Notes: generated by a model not told the origin, from the letters alone. Positions 38,827 to 48,164 are shown, numbered from the stretch's first letter. The stretch: DNA of 64,000 nt from Streptomyces sp. NRRL S-337 (GCF_000720175.1 NZ_JOIX01000007.1:1-64000); one strand, 5' to 3'. Program-made: numbers and translations.

Positions 38827-39621
38827 CTACTCCCAGCGGAAGAACTTCGCCGCCGCGCCCAGCCCCAGCACGGCCCACCCGGCGAGGATGCCCAGGTCGG
38901 ACCACGGCACCGCCGCGCCGTGCCGGAGCACCTCGCGCAGCCCGTCCGAGAGGGCCGAGATCGGCAGCAGGTGCAGCACCGCCTGGGCGGCCTCCGGGAA
39001 CTTGGAGAGCGGGACGATCACCCCGCCGCCGACCAGGAGCAGCAGGAAGACGAGGTTGGCCGCGGCCAGCGTCGCCTCGGCCTTCAGGGTCCCGGCCATC
39101 AGCAGCCCCAGCCCCGAGAACGCGGCGGTGCCCAGCAGGAGGAGCAGCAGCACGGCGAGCGGGTTGCCGTGCGGGGACCAGCCCAGCGCGAGAGCCACCG
39201 CCGTCAGCAGCACGATCTGCAGGACCTCGGTGACCAGCACCGCACAGGTCTTCGCGGTCATCAGCCCCCAGCGTGGCAGGGGCGAGACGGCGAGCCGCTT
39301 GAGGACGCCGTAGCGGCGCTCGAATCCGGTGGCGATGGCCTGGCCGGTGAACGCGGTGGACATCACGGCCAGCGCGAGGATGCCCGGCGCCAGGAAGTCC
39401 ACCGCCCGGCCCGCTCCGGTGTCGACGATGTCGACGGCGGAGAAGAGCACCAGCAGCAGCGTCGGGATGATCACGGTGAGCAGCAGTTGCTCGCCGTTGC
39501 GCAGCAGCATCCGGGTCTCCAGGGCCGCCTGGGCCCGGATCATCCGGGGCAGCGGCGCGGCACCGGGCCGCGGGGCGAACGCGCCCGTTCCGGTGGCGGT
39601 ACCGGCCTCGGTGGCGGTCAT
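38827..39621 (-). CDS. ABC-2 type transporter permease
   Basis: 264 residues starting in an ATGA overlap with the ATPase stop. About 25 disordered residues precede six transmembrane segments (LLLTVIIPTLLLVLFSAVD, FLAPGILALAVMSTAFTGQAIA, LVTEVLQIVLLTAVALALGW, LLLLLLGTAAFSGLGLLMAG, ANLVFLLLLVGGGVIVPLS, LGILAGWAVLGLGAAAKFF), with the ABC-2 motif FERRYGVLKRLAVSPLPR in the cytosolic loop. Together with the ATPase it makes a drug or lipid exporter of the DrrAB type; the substrate is unknown. The pair lies between ctaA and the suf operon in several actinobacteria, as far as I recall. Confidence 0.85.
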   Translation of the reverse strand: MTATEAGTATGTGAFAPRPGAAPLPRMIRAQAALETRMLLRNGEQLLLTVIIPTLLLVLFSAVDIVDTGAGRAVDFLAPGILALAVMSTAFTGQAIATGFERRYGVLKRLAVSPLPRWGLMTAKTCAVLVTEVLQIVLLTAVALALGWSPHGNPLAVLLLLLLGTAAFSGLGLLMAGTLKAEATLAAANLVFLLLLVGGGVIVPLSKFPEAAQAVLHLLPISALSDGLREVLRHGAAVPWSDLGILAGWAVLGLGAAAKFFRWE

Positions 39622-40580
39622 GCGCGCAGCTCCTTACCGGTCAGCTCCAGAAAGACGTCCTCCAGGGTGTGCCGCTCGACGGCTATCGCGTCCGGCATCA
39701 CGCCGTTCTGCGCGCACCACGAGGCGACCGTGGCCAGCAGCTGCGGGTCGATCTTGCCGTGGACGCGGTAGATGCCGGAGGCGGGCTCCGAGGCGGAGCT
39801 GTCCGCGGGCAGCGCCTTGAGGAGGGAGGCGAGGTCGAGGCCGGGCCGGCCGGTGAAGCGCAGGCTGTTCTCGGCGCCGCCGCGGCACAGCTCGTCGGGG
39901 CTGCCCTGGGCGATCACCCGGCCGCCGTCGATGATCGCGACGTCGTCGGCGAGCTGTTCGGCCTCGTCCATGAAGTGGGTGGTGAGCACGCAGCTCACAC
40001 CGTCGGCGCGGAGTTCCCGTACGAGGTCCCAGGTGGCGCGGCGGGCCTGCGGGTCGAGGCCGGCCGTCGGCTCGTCGAGGAAGACCAGCTCCGGGCGGCC
40101 GACCACGGCCATGGCCAGCGCCAGCCGCTGCTGCTGGCCGCCGGAGAGCCGCCGGTAGGGCGTCCGGCCGCACGGGCCCAGACCGAGCCTCTCGATGAGC
40201 ATGCCGACGTCGAGCGGGTGGGCGTGCAGGGTGGCGGTGTGCCGCAGCATCTCCTCGGCGTGGGCGCCCGCGTAGACGCCGCCGGACTGCAGCATCACGC
40301 CGATCCGGGGGCGCAGCGCGGCCGCGTCGGCGACCGGGTCCAGGCCCAGCACGCGGACCGTGCCGTCGTCCGGACGGCGGTAACCCTCGCAGGTCTCGAC
40401 GGTGGTGGTCTTGCCGGCGCCGTTGGGCCCGAGCACGGCGGTCACCGTGCCGTGGGCGACGGTCAGGTCGAGCCCGTCCACCGCGGTCTTCGTCCCGTAC
40501 CGCTTGACCAGGCCGGTGACCTCTACGGCCGGCGCCCGTCCGGGGGTCCGGGGAGTGCTCCCCGGGGAGGTGCTGCGCAT
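39618..40580 (-). CDS. ABC transporter ATP-binding protein
   Basis: 320 residues. Walker A GPNGAGKT (51-58), Q-loop in VMLQSGGVYAG, signature LSGGQQQRLALAMAV, Walker B LVFLDEPTAGLDP, and the switch His in VLTTHFMDEAEQL. The C-terminal ~90 residues (RVHGKIDPQLLATVASWCAQNGVMPDAIAVERHTLEDVFLELTGKEL when read across) form the regulatory extension typical of DrrA/CcmA-like exporters. It is translated first and coupled to the permease. The start is divergent from sufR, 200 bp away. Confidence 0.88.
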   Translation of the reverse strand: MRSTSPGSTPRTPGRAPAVEVTGLVKRYGTKTAVDGLDLTVAHGTVTAVLGPNGAGKTTTVETCEGYRRPDDGTVRVLGLDPVADAAALRPRIGVMLQSGGVYAGAHAEEMLRHTATLHAHPLDVGMLIERLGLGPCGRTPYRRLSGGQQQRLALAMAVVGRPELVFLDEPTAGLDPQARRATWDLVRELRADGVSCVLTTHFMDEAEQLADDVAIIDGGRVIAQGSPDELCRGGAENSLRFTGRPGLDLASLLKALPADSSASEPASGIYRVHGKIDPQLLATVASWCAQNGVMPDAIAVERHTLEDVFLELTGKELRA

Positions 40581-40688
40581 GCCGCGCAGTCTACGAAGAA
40601 CGGCCGCACCGCCGTCAGTGGGGGCCGGCCCCGCATCGTGGTGCGTCCTCGCAGGTCGGCGACCGGATCGCGGGCCAAGGGGCGGGGT

Positions 40689-40707
40689 TGAAATGAGGTG
40701 AACCTAA
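40689..40707. promoter_or_regulatory. Candidate iron box (DmdR/DtxR type) upstream of sufR
   Basis: The right half AACCTAA matches the actinobacterial iron-box consensus TTAGGTTAGGCTAACCTAA and about 13 of 19 positions agree overall; the left half is weak. Confidence 0.3.
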
Positions 40708-40743
40708 GTGATAGAGGCCACCATCCCGCCATCCGGACCGCGC

Positions 40744-40780
40744 TTGAATCGCTTTGACGAATTACGCAACAATGGCGTTG
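40744..40780 (+). promoter_or_regulatory. sufR promoter with overlapping CAAC-N6-GTTG operator
   Basis: TTGAAT (40744-40749), 18 bp, AACAAT (40768-40773), with the predicted start at the GTG codon (40780). A perfect inverted repeat CAAC-N6-GTTG (40767-40780), the motif reported for cyanobacterial SufR, covers the -10 and the start codon. Confidence 0.5.
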
Positions 40781-41643
40781 TGAAATACGCGAGCGAGGAT
40801 CAGCGAGAGCCCGGGGTCGGCACGACCGCCGGGCCGGTCGCCTCCGCGCCCGGACCGGATGCCCGGGCGACGCCGGCCCCGCAGGCCGCCCCCGTGTCAC
40901 ACGACGAACAGCAGGGCACCCGCAACAGGGTCGCCCGTTCCATCCTCGACCACGGTCCGTCCACCGCCGCCGAGCTCGCCCTCCGGCTGGAGCTGACCCA
41001 GGCCGCCGTCCGCCGGCACCTGGACGCGCTGGTCGCCGAAGGCGTTGTCGAGCCCCGCGAGCAGCGGGTCTACGGCAGCCGCGGCCGCGGCCGCCCGGCC
41101 AAGGCCTTCGCCCTCACCGACTGCGGGCGGGACGCCTTCGACCAGGCCTACGACCAGCTCGCCTCCGACGCGCTGCGCTGGATCGCGCAGAGCGCGGGCG
41201 GCGGTGAGAAGGGTGAGGCGGCGGTCGCCGCGTTCGCCCGGGCCCGGCTGGCCGCCCAGGCCGAGGTCTACCGCGAGGCGGTCGACAGCGCCGACCCGGA
41301 GGCTCGCACCCAGGCCCTGGCGAGGGCGTTGACCGCGGACGGGTACGCTGCTACGGCGCGCAGCGCCCCCAACCCCCAGCTCGGTGAACAGCTCTGCCAG
41401 CACCACTGCCCGGTCGCCCACGTCGCCGAGCAGTACCCGCAGCTGTGCGAGGCGGAGACCGAGGTCTTCTCCCGATTGCTCGGGACCCACGTACAGCGCC
41501 TTGCCACCATCGCCCACGGCGACGGGGTGTGCACGACCTTCGTCCCGAAGGCCGGAGCCGGCAAGGCGGCTCACCGGGCCGGTGAGCACACCCACAAGAC
41601 CACGACATCATCTGCAAGCACGGCCGGGAGGAACCCCGCATGA
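40780..41643 (+). CDS. sufR: SufR, Fe-S-sensing repressor of the suf operon
   Basis: 287 residues from the GTG at 40780. A winged helix ([48 protein letters not shown] with the wing [15 protein letters not shown]) is followed by a helical domain and the cysteines expected to hold an iron-sulfur cluster: Cys206 and Cys210 in [10 protein letters not shown], Cys223 in QLCEAE, and Cys251. SufR represses suf genes while it carries a cluster and releases them on loss. The stop overlaps sufB (ATGA), so it heads the operon. No good ribosome-binding site precedes the GTG, in keeping with a leaderless message. An in-frame ATA-type upstream extension to 40708 lacks support. Confidence 0.88.
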   Translation: MKYASEDQREPGVGTTAGPVASAPGPDARATPAPQAAPVSHDEQQGTRNRVARSILDHGPSTAAELALRLELTQAAVRRHLDALVAEGVVEPREQRVYGSRGRGRPAKAFALTDCGRDAFDQAYDQLASDALRWIAQSAGGGEKGEAAVAAFARARLAAQAEVYREAVDSADPEARTQALARALTADGYAATARSAPNPQLGEQLCQHHCPVAHVAEQYPQLCEAETEVFSRLLGTHVQRLATIAHGDGVCTTFVPKAGAGKAAHRAGEHTHKTTTSSASTAGRNPA

Positions 41644-43061
41644 CGCTCCCCACGGAGACTGCTCACCCCGAACTCGAGGGTCTGGGCAAGTACGAATACG
41701 GCTGGGCCGACTCCGACGTGGCCGGCGCTTCGGCGAAGCGCGGTCTCTCCGAGGCTGTCGTCCGCGACATCTCGGCGAAGAAGAACGAGCCGGAGTGGAT
41801 GCTCAAGCTCCGCCTCAAGGGCCTGAAGCTGTTCGACAAGAAGCCCATGCCGAACTGGGGCTCGGACCTGTCGGGCATCGACTTCGACAACATCAAGTAC
41901 TTCGTCCGCTCCACCGAGCAGCAGGCCGCCTCCTGGGAGGACCTGCCCGAGGACATCAAGAACACCTACGACAAGCTCGGCATCCCCGAGGCGGAGAAGC
42001 AGCGCCTGGTCGCCGGTGTCGCCGCGCAGTACGAGTCCGAGGTCGTCTACCACCAGATCCGTGAGGACCTGGAGGCGCAGGGCGTCATCTTCCTGGACAC
42101 CGACACCGCGCTGAAGGAGCACCCGGAGCTCTTCCAGGAGTACTTCGGCACGGTCATCCCGGTCGGTGACAACAAGTTCGCGTCGCTGAACACCGCGGTG
42201 TGGTCCGGCGGCTCGTTCATCTACGTCCCCAAGGGTGTCCACGTCGACATCCCGCTGCAGGCCTACTTCCGGATCAACACCGAGAACATGGGCCAGTTCG
42301 AGCGGACGCTGATCATCGTCGACGAGGACGCCTACGTCCACTACGTCGAGGGCTGCACCGCGCCGATCTACAAGTCGGACTCGCTGCACTCCGCGGTCGT
42401 CGAGATCATCGTCAAGAAGGGCGGCCGCTGCCGCTACACGACCATCCAGAACTGGTCGAACAACGTCTACAACCTGGTCACCAAGCGCGCCGTCGCCTAC
42501 GAGGGCGCGACCATGGAGTGGGTCGACGGCAACCTCGGCTCCAAGGTGACGATGAAGTACCCGGCGGTCTACCTCATGGGCGAGCACGCCAAGGGCGAGA
42601 CCCTGTCCATCGCCTTCGCCGGCGAGGGGCAGCACCAGGACGCCGGCTCCAAGATGGTCCACATGGCGCCGAACACCTCGTCCAACATCGTCTCCAAGTC
42701 GGTGGCGCGCGGTGGCGGCCGGACCTCCTACCGCGGTCTGGTCGAGATCGGCGAGGGCGCCGCGGGCTCCAAGTCCAACGTGCTGTGTGACGCCCTGCTG
42801 GTGGACACCATCTCCCGCTCGGACACCTACCCCTACGTCGACGTCCGCGAGGACGACGTCTCCATGGGCCACGAGGCGACCGTTTCCAAGGTCAGCGAGG
42901 ACCAGCTGTTCTACCTGATGGCCCGCGGTCTGTCGGAGGACGAGGCCATGGCGATGATCGTGCGCGGCTTCGTCGAGCCGATCGCCCGTGAGCTGCCGAT
43001 GGAGTACGCGCTGGAGCTGAACCGGCTGATCGAGCTGCAGATGGAAGGCGCGGTCGGCTGA
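41640..43061 (+). CDS. sufB: Fe-S cluster assembly scaffold SufB
   Basis: 473 residues from the ATG in the ATGA overlap with sufR. SufB signatures include [83 protein letters not shown] (with the likely cluster Cys), and [14 protein letters not shown]; the C-terminus ends [42 protein letters not shown]. SufB with SufC and SufD forms the scaffold on which clusters are built. It is the main housekeeping Fe-S route in actinobacteria, which lack ISC. Confidence 0.97.
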   Translation: MTLPTETAHPELEGLGKYEYGWADSDVAGASAKRGLSEAVVRDISAKKNEPEWMLKLRLKGLKLFDKKPMPNWGSDLSGIDFDNIKYFVRSTEQQAASWEDLPEDIKNTYDKLGIPEAEKQRLVAGVAAQYESEVVYHQIREDLEAQGVIFLDTDTALKEHPELFQEYFGTVIPVGDNKFASLNTAVWSGGSFIYVPKGVHVDIPLQAYFRINTENMGQFERTLIIVDEDAYVHYVEGCTAPIYKSDSLHSAVVEIIVKKGGRCRYTTIQNWSNNVYNLVTKRAVAYEGATMEWVDGNLGSKVTMKYPAVYLMGEHAKGETLSIAFAGEGQHQDAGSKMVHMAPNTSSNIVSKSVARGGGRTSYRGLVEIGEGAAGSKSNVLCDALLVDTISRSDTYPYVDVREDDVSMGHEATVSKVSEDQLFYLMARGLSEDEAMAMIVRGFVEPIARELPMEYALELNRLIELQMEGAVG

Positions 43062-43122
43062 CCCGGGCCTCCACGCAGCGACTGACTCCCTGAGAACGCA
43101 GAAAGCGAGCTAGACGACAGCC

Positions 43123-44307
43123 ATGGCTGAGGCTCAGAACATCCCGGCGGGTTCCACGACCACCGGCTCCATCGCGGTGGCCGCGGAGTCCACCGTCGCC
43201 ACCCGGATGAGCGCCCCGCCGTCCTACGACGTGGCGGACTTCCCGGTGCCGCACGGCCGCGAGGAGGAGTGGCGGTTCACCCCCCTCGCGCGCCTGAAGG
43301 GCCTGCATGACGGCTCGGCCGCGGCCGGCGGTCCCGACCTGAAGATCGACATCACCGCGCCCGAGGGCGTCACCCACGAGCTGGTCGACCGCGCCGACCC
43401 GCGGGTCGGCGCGGCCGGCAAGCCGGTCGACCGGGTCGCCGCCCAGGCGTACAGCTCGTTCGAGAAGGCCTCGGTGGTCACGGTCCCCAAGGAGACCGTG
43501 CTCAGCGAGCCCATCCGGATCTCGGTGCACGGTGAGGGCGGTACCGCCTTCGGCCACCAGGTCATCGAGCTCGGCGCGTTCGCCGAGGCGGTCGTGGTCA
43601 TCGACCACACCGGTGACGCGGTGCTCGCCGCCAACGTCGACTACCTCCTCGGTGACGGCGCCAAGCTGACCGTCGTCTCCGTCCAGGACTGGGACGAGTC
43701 GGCCGTCCACACCGGCCAGCACAACGCCCTGGTCGGCCGGGACGCCACCTTCAAGTCCGTGGTCGTCACCTTCGGCGGCGACCTCGTCCGCCTGCACCCG
43801 CGCGTCACGTACGCCGGCCCCGGCGGCGAGGCCGAGTTCTACGGCCTGTACTTCACCGAGCAGGGCCAGCACCACGAGCACCGCCTGTTCGTCGACCACG
43901 AGGCGTCCAACTGCCGCTCACACGTCACCTACAAGGGCGCGCTGCAGGGCGAGGACGCACACGCCGTCTGGATCGGCGACGTCCTCATCCGCGCCTCGGC
44001 CACCGGCACGGACACCTACGAGCTCAACCGCAACCTCGTCCTCACCGACGGCGCGCGGGTCGACTCGGTGCCCAACCTGGAGATCGAGACCGGCGAGATC
44101 GTCGGCGCCGGCCACGCCTCGGCGACCGGCCGCTTCGACGACGAGCAGCTCTTCTACCTGATGGCCCGCGGCATCCCCGCGGAGGAGGCCCGGCGGCTCG
44201 TCGTCCGCGGCTTCTTCGCCGAGCTGGTCCAGCAGATCGGCCTGCCGGACGTCGAGGAGCGCCTGATGAGCAAGATCGAGGCCGAGCTGGAAGCATCCGC
44301 GGTATGA
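43123..44307 (+). CDS. sufD: Fe-S cluster assembly protein SufD
   Basis: 394 residues. The N-terminus is Ala/Thr-rich, then REEEWRFTPLARLKGL and the beta-helix typical of SufBD. The conserved C-terminus [90 protein letters not shown] is present in pieces and holds the His used at the SufB-SufD interface (GAGHASATG). It partners SufB and SufC. Its stop overlaps the next gene (ATGA). Confidence 0.96.
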   Translation: MAEAQNIPAGSTTTGSIAVAAESTVATRMSAPPSYDVADFPVPHGREEEWRFTPLARLKGLHDGSAAAGGPDLKIDITAPEGVTHELVDRADPRVGAAGKPVDRVAAQAYSSFEKASVVTVPKETVLSEPIRISVHGEGGTAFGHQVIELGAFAEAVVVIDHTGDAVLAANVDYLLGDGAKLTVVSVQDWDESAVHTGQHNALVGRDATFKSVVVTFGGDLVRLHPRVTYAGPGGEAEFYGLYFTEQGQHHEHRLFVDHEASNCRSHVTYKGALQGEDAHAVWIGDVLIRASATGTDTYELNRNLVLTDGARVDSVPNLEIETGEIVGAGHASATGRFDDEQLFYLMARGIPAEEARRLVVRGFFAELVQQIGLPDVEERLMSKIEAELEASAV

Positions 44308-44621
44308 GCTACGTACGCGCAGCGGCGCTGAGCGAGCTGGAGGAGGACACCCCCAAGCGGGTGGAGATCGACGGCACGCCCATCTCGCTGGTCCGCACCG
44401 AGGGCGAGGTGTTCGCGATCAACGACATCTGCTCGCACGCGAACGTCTCCCTCTCCGAGGGCGAGGTCGAGGACTGCTCGATCGAGTGCTGGCTGCACGG
44501 TTCGAGCTTCGACCTGCGCACCGGCAAGCCGTCCGGCCTCCCCGCGACGCGCCCCGTCCCCGTATACCCCGTAAAGATCGAAGGGGACGACGTGCTCGTC
44601 TCCGTCACCCAGGAGTCCTGA
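44304..44621 (+). CDS. Rieske-type ferredoxin embedded in the suf operon
   Basis: 105 residues in an ATGA overlap with sufD. The cluster motif is CSHANVSL (Cys43, His45) and CWLHGSSF (Cys62, His65), the Rieske ferredoxin spacing of non-heme dioxygenase components such as HcaC. There is no signal peptide, so it is cytosolic. In actinobacteria such a ferredoxin is a regular part of the suf operon, and an electron-supply role in cluster assembly is plausible, but its partner has not been shown as far as I know. sufC starts 8 bp downstream. Confidence 0.9.
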   Translation: MSYVRAAALSELEEDTPKRVEIDGTPISLVRTEGEVFAINDICSHANVSLSEGEVEDCSIECWLHGSSFDLRTGKPSGLPATRPVPVYPVKIEGDDVLVSVTQES

Positions 44622-44628
44622 GTCACCC

Positions 44629-45393
44629 ATGGCAACGCTTGAGATCCACGACCTGCACGTCTCCGTCGAGGCCGAGAACGGCCCGCGCGAGATCCTGAAG
44701 GGCGTCGACCTGACCGTGAAGCAGGGCGAGACGCACGCCATCATGGGCCCCAACGGCTCCGGCAAGTCGACCCTCGCCTACTCGCTCGCGGGTCACCCCA
44801 AGTACACGATCACCGGCGGCACCGTCACCCTCGACGGCGAGGACGTCCTCGCGATGTCCGTCGACGAGCGCGCCCGGGCCGGCGTCTTCCTCGCCATGCA
44901 GTACCCGGTCGAGGTCCCCGGCGTCTCCGTCTCCAACTTCCTGCGCACCTCCGCCACCGCGATCCGCGGCGAGGCCCCCAAGCTGCGGCTGTGGGTCAAG
45001 GAGGTCAAGGAGGCCATGGAGCGCCTGAACATGGACCCCGCCTTCGCCGAGCGCAACGTCAACGAGGGCTTCTCCGGCGGTGAGAAGAAGCGCCACGAGA
45101 TCCTCCAGCTGGAGCTGCTCAAGCCGGCCATCGCGATCCTCGACGAGACCGACTCCGGTCTGGACGTCGACGCGCTGCGCATCGTCTCCGAGGGCGTCAA
45201 CCGCGTCCGCGAGACCGGCCAGGTCGGCACCCTGCTGATCACTCACTACACGCGCATCCTGCGCTACATCAAGCCCGACCACGTCCACGTCTTCGCCAAC
45301 GGGCGGATCGCCGAGTCCGGCGGCCCGGAGCTGGCGGACAAGCTGGAGGCCGAGGGCTACGAGGCATACGTGAAGGGTGGTACGACCGCGTGA
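44629..45393 (+). CDS. sufC: Fe-S cluster assembly ATPase SufC
   Basis: 254 residues. ABC-type ATPase: Walker A GPNGSGKST (40-48), signature FSGGEKKRHEILQLELL, Walker B IAILDETDSGLDVDAL and switch His in LLITHYTRIL. SufC powers conformational change of the SufBCD scaffold. The stop overlaps sufS (GTGA). Length and motifs are standard. Confidence 0.97.
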   Translation: MATLEIHDLHVSVEAENGPREILKGVDLTVKQGETHAIMGPNGSGKSTLAYSLAGHPKYTITGGTVTLDGEDVLAMSVDERARAGVFLAMQYPVEVPGVSVSNFLRTSATAIRGEAPKLRLWVKEVKEAMERLNMDPAFAERNVNEGFSGGEKKRHEILQLELLKPAIAILDETDSGLDVDALRIVSEGVNRVRETGQVGTLLITHYTRILRYIKPDHVHVFANGRIAESGGPELADKLEAEGYEAYVKGGTTA

Positions 45394-46646
45394 CACAGCT
45401 GCCGGGCCTCCTCGACACAGAGGCGATCCGTAAGGACTTCCCCCTCCTGGACCGCCAGGTCCACGACGGCCGGAAGATCGTGTACCTGGACAACGCGGCG
45501 ACCTCGCAGAAGCCGCGCCAGGTCCTCGACGCCCTGAACGCCTACTACGAACGTCACAACGCCAACGTCCACCGCGGCGTGCATGTGCTCGCCGAGGAGG
45601 CCACGGCGCTGTACGAAGGCGCCCGTGACAAGGTCGCCGCCTTCATCAACGCGCCGAGCCGCGACGAGGTGATCTTCACCAAGAACGCCTCGGAGTCGCT
45701 CAACCTCGTCGCGAACATGCTCGGCTGGGCCGACGAGCCCTACCGCGTGGACCGTGAGACCGAGATCGTCATCACGGAGATGGAGCACCACTCCAACATC
45801 GTCCCGTGGCAGCTGCTCTCGCAGCGCACGGGTGCGCAGCTGAAGTGGTTCGGCCTGACCGACGACGGCCGCCTGGACCTTTCGAACATCGAAGAGGTCA
45901 TCACCGAGCGGACCAAGATCGTCTCGTTCACGCTGGTCTCCAACCTCCTGGGCACCTTCAACCCGGTCGAGACGATCATCCGGCGGGCCCAGGAGGTCGG
46001 CGCGCTGGTCTGCATCGACGCCTCGCAGGCCGCCCCGCACATGGTGCTGGACGTGCAGGCGCTGCAGGCCGACTTCGTGGCCTTCACCGGCCACAAGATG
46101 TGCGGCCCGACCGGCATCGGCGTCCTGTGGGGCCGCCAGGAGCTGCTGGAGGACCTGCCCCCGTTCCTGGGCGGCGGCGAAATGATCGAGACGGTGTCGA
46201 TGCACTCCTCGACCTATGCGCCGGCGCCGCACAAGTTCGAGGCCGGTACGCCCCCGATCGCCCAGGCCGTCGGCCTCGGCGCGGCCGTGGACTACCTCAC
46301 CTCGATCGGCATGGACAAGATCGCCGCCCATGAGCACGTGATCACCGAGTACGCCGTCAAGCGGCTGCTGGAGGTCCCCGACCTGCGGATCATCGGCCCG
46401 AGCTCGGCCGAGGACCGCGGGGCGACGATCTCCTTCACGCTCGGCGACATTCACCCCCACGACGTCGGCCAGGTCCTCGACGAGCAGGGGATCGCGGTCC
46501 GCGTGGGCCACCACTGCGCACGGCCGGTGTGCCTGCGCTACGGAATTCCTGCGACCACGCGAGCGTCGTTCTATCTGTACTCCACCCCGGCCGAGGTCGA
46601 CGCCCTGGTCGAGGGCCTGGAGCACGTGCGGAACTTTTTCGGATGA
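45390..46646 (+). CDS. sufS: Cysteine desulfurase SufS
   Basis: 418 residues from the GTG overlapping sufC. The pyridoxal-phosphate Lys is in DFVAFTGHKMCGPTGIGVLWG, the catalytic Cys in AVRVGHHCARPVCLRYG, and N-terminal motifs YLDNAATSQKPRQVLDAL and NANVHRGVHVLAEEAT are typical of group II enzymes. It removes sulfur from cysteine and passes it to SufU, encoded 37 bp downstream. Confidence 0.97.
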   Translation: MTQLPGLLDTEAIRKDFPLLDRQVHDGRKIVYLDNAATSQKPRQVLDALNAYYERHNANVHRGVHVLAEEATALYEGARDKVAAFINAPSRDEVIFTKNASESLNLVANMLGWADEPYRVDRETEIVITEMEHHSNIVPWQLLSQRTGAQLKWFGLTDDGRLDLSNIEEVITERTKIVSFTLVSNLLGTFNPVETIIRRAQEVGALVCIDASQAAPHMVLDVQALQADFVAFTGHKMCGPTGIGVLWGRQELLEDLPPFLGGGEMIETVSMHSSTYAPAPHKFEAGTPPIAQAVGLGAAVDYLTSIGMDKIAAHEHVITEYAVKRLLEVPDLRIIGPSSAEDRGATISFTLGDIHPHDVGQVLDEQGIAVRVGHHCARPVCLRYGIPATTRASFYLYSTPAEVDALVEGLEHVRNFFG

Positions 46647-46683
46647 TCACGCACAGCGGACGAGGACGAGGACTGACTGAGCC

Positions 46684-47142
46684 GTGAAGCTGGATTCCAT
46701 GTACCAGGACGTCATCCTGGACCACTACAAGCACCCCCATGGGCGCGGTCTTCGGGACGGCGACGCCGAGGTGCACCACGTCAACCCGACCTGCGGCGAC
46801 GAGATCACGCTGCGGGTCCGCCTCGACGGCGCGACGATCGAAGATGTGTCCTACGAGGGGCAGGGCTGCTCGATCAGCCAGGCCAGTGCGTCGGTGCTCA
46901 ACGACCTCCTGGTCGGCAAGGAGCTCGGTGAGGCGCAGAAGATCCAGGAGATGTTCCTGGAGCTGATGCAGTCCAAGGGCCAGGTGGAGCCGGATGACGC
47001 GATGGAGGAGGTGCTGGAGGACGCGGTGGCGTTCGCCGGCGTCTCCAAGTACCCGGCGCGCGTGAAGTGTGCCCTGCTCAGCTGGATGGCCTGGAAGGAC
47101 GCCACGGCCAAGGCCCTCTCCCAGGAGGCGAAGACCGCATGA
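46684..47142 (+). CDS. sufU: Zinc-dependent sulfur-transfer protein SufU
   Basis: 152 residues from the GTG at 46684. The zinc ligands are Cys37 with Asp39 (NPTCGDE), Cys62 (GQGCSISQAS) and the later Cys in RVKCALLSW; the region between Cys62 and the last Cys carries the ~18-residue insertion that separates SufU from IscU scaffolds. It accepts sulfur from SufS. ATGA overlap with the DUF59 gene. Confidence 0.95.
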   Translation: MKLDSMYQDVILDHYKHPHGRGLRDGDAEVHHVNPTCGDEITLRVRLDGATIEDVSYEGQGCSISQASASVLNDLLVGKELGEAQKIQEMFLELMQSKGQVEPDDAMEEVLEDAVAFAGVSKYPARVKCALLSWMAWKDATAKALSQEAKTA

Positions 47143-47474
47143 CCGACACCCCGACCACCACCAAGCCGGCCTCGGAGGAAGAGGTCCGCGAGGCGCTGTA
47201 CGACGTCGTCGACCCCGAGCTGGGCATCGACGTCGTCAACCTCGGGCTGATCTACGGCATCCACATCGACGATGCCAACATCGCCACCGTCGACATGACG
47301 CTGACCTCCGCGGCCTGCCCGCTGACCGACGTCATCGAGGACCAGGCGAAGTCCGCCACGGACGGGATCGTCAGCGAGCTGAAGATCAACTGGGTCTGGA
47401 TGCCCCCGTGGGGCCCGGACAAGATCACCGACGACGGCCGCGAGCAGCTCCGCGCGCTGGGCTTCAACGTCTGA
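47139..47474 (+). CDS. sufT: DUF59/MIP18-family Fe-S maturation factor (SufT-like)
   Basis: 111 residues from the ATG in the overlap with sufU. The MIP18/PaaD fold is recognised by VREALYDVVDPELGIDVVNLGLIYG, VDMTLTSAACPLTDVIEDQ (the conserved Cys of the family) and WVWMPPWGPDKITDDGREQLRALGF. Such proteins help insert clusters into client proteins; this one ends the suf operon as in most actinobacteria. A 24-bp perfect inverted repeat follows. Confidence 0.9.
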   Translation: MTDTPTTTKPASEEEVREALYDVVDPELGIDVVNLGLIYGIHIDDANIATVDMTLTSAACPLTDVIEDQAKSATDGIVSELKINWVWMPPWGPDKITDDGREQLRALGFNV

Positions 47475-47513
47475 TCGACGTCCGACCGGACCCGCACCCC
47501 GCGGGTCCGCACC

Positions 47514-47565
47514 CACGTCACGGCCGTGCCCGCCAGTCACCACTGGCGGGCACGGCCGTGACGTG
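47514..47565. terminator. Bidirectional terminator with a 24-bp perfect stem
   Basis: Arms 47514-47537 and 47542-47565 are fully complementary with loop CACC, between the convergent suf operon and marR. Confidence 0.8.
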
Positions 47566-47582
47566 TCTCCGGGCCCGTGCGG

Positions 47583-48056
47583 TCAGTCGCCGGGCAGGCC
47601 CTTGGTCTCCGTGGTGGCGGCCCGCAGTGCCGGCGCCGCCGCGGCGAAGTAGCGGAAGAGCACGCGCAGTTCGTCCGCGCTGAAGGTCCGGAAGACCTCG
47701 GCCATCCGCCGCCGCGCCGGGCCGAAGGCCGCCTCGTCCTCCTCGTGCGGCAGCGGCAGCGGCTCGACGACCACCCGCCGCCGGTCCTCGGGGTCGGCGG
47801 CCCGGCGGGCCCGGCCGGCCCGTACCAGCCGGTCGACGAGCCGGGTGGTGGCGCTCTGGGAGAGCCCGATGCGCTCGGCGAGGGCGCCGGTGGTGAGCGG
47901 CCCGGCGAGCTCCAGGGTGTGCAGCGCGTAGAGGTCGGTGGGGTGCTGGCCGAGCACCTCCGCGGCGGCCTGGCCGTGCAGGACGGTGGCCGTGACATAG
48001 GCGCGGTAGCTGTCGGCGTGCTGCTGCAGCAGGGCGTCGCGCTGCTGGTCGGACAT
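47583..48056 (-). CDS. MarR-family transcriptional regulator
   Basis: 157 residues from the ATG at 48056 (MSDQQRDALLQQHADSYRAYV), eight bases after GGAAGG; upstream in-frame starts would run through the operator region. The winged helix is LYALHTLELAGPLTTGALAERIGLSQSATTRLVDRLVRAGRARR with the wing DPEDRRRVVVEPL. The dimerisation helices flank it. It is divergent from an NTF2-like gene, with a perfect palindrome between, so it probably represses both. Confidence 0.87.
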   Translation of the reverse strand: MSDQQRDALLQQHADSYRAYVTATVLHGQAAAEVLGQHPTDLYALHTLELAGPLTTGALAERIGLSQSATTRLVDRLVRAGRARRAADPEDRRRVVVEPLPLPHEEDEAAFGPARRRMAEVFRTFSADELRVLFRYFAAAAPALRAATTETKGLPGD

Positions 48057-48129
48057 CTCGCTCACCTTCCGGGCGGAACCGTGACTCGCTTGCGGGGTCG
48101 ACACACTCGCCTGACCTCTTGCCATATCC

Positions 48130-48164
48130 TTGCATGCCTGCATATATTGCATGCGTGCATGCAA
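48130..48164. promoter_or_regulatory. MarR operator pair
   Basis: A perfect palindrome TTGCATGC-GT-GCATGCAA (48147-48164) and, 17 bp upstream, a second TTGCATGC-CT-GCAT with a decayed right arm (48130-48143). It abuts a TAAGCT -10-like box (48166-48171) for the NTF2-like gene. Confidence 0.7.
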
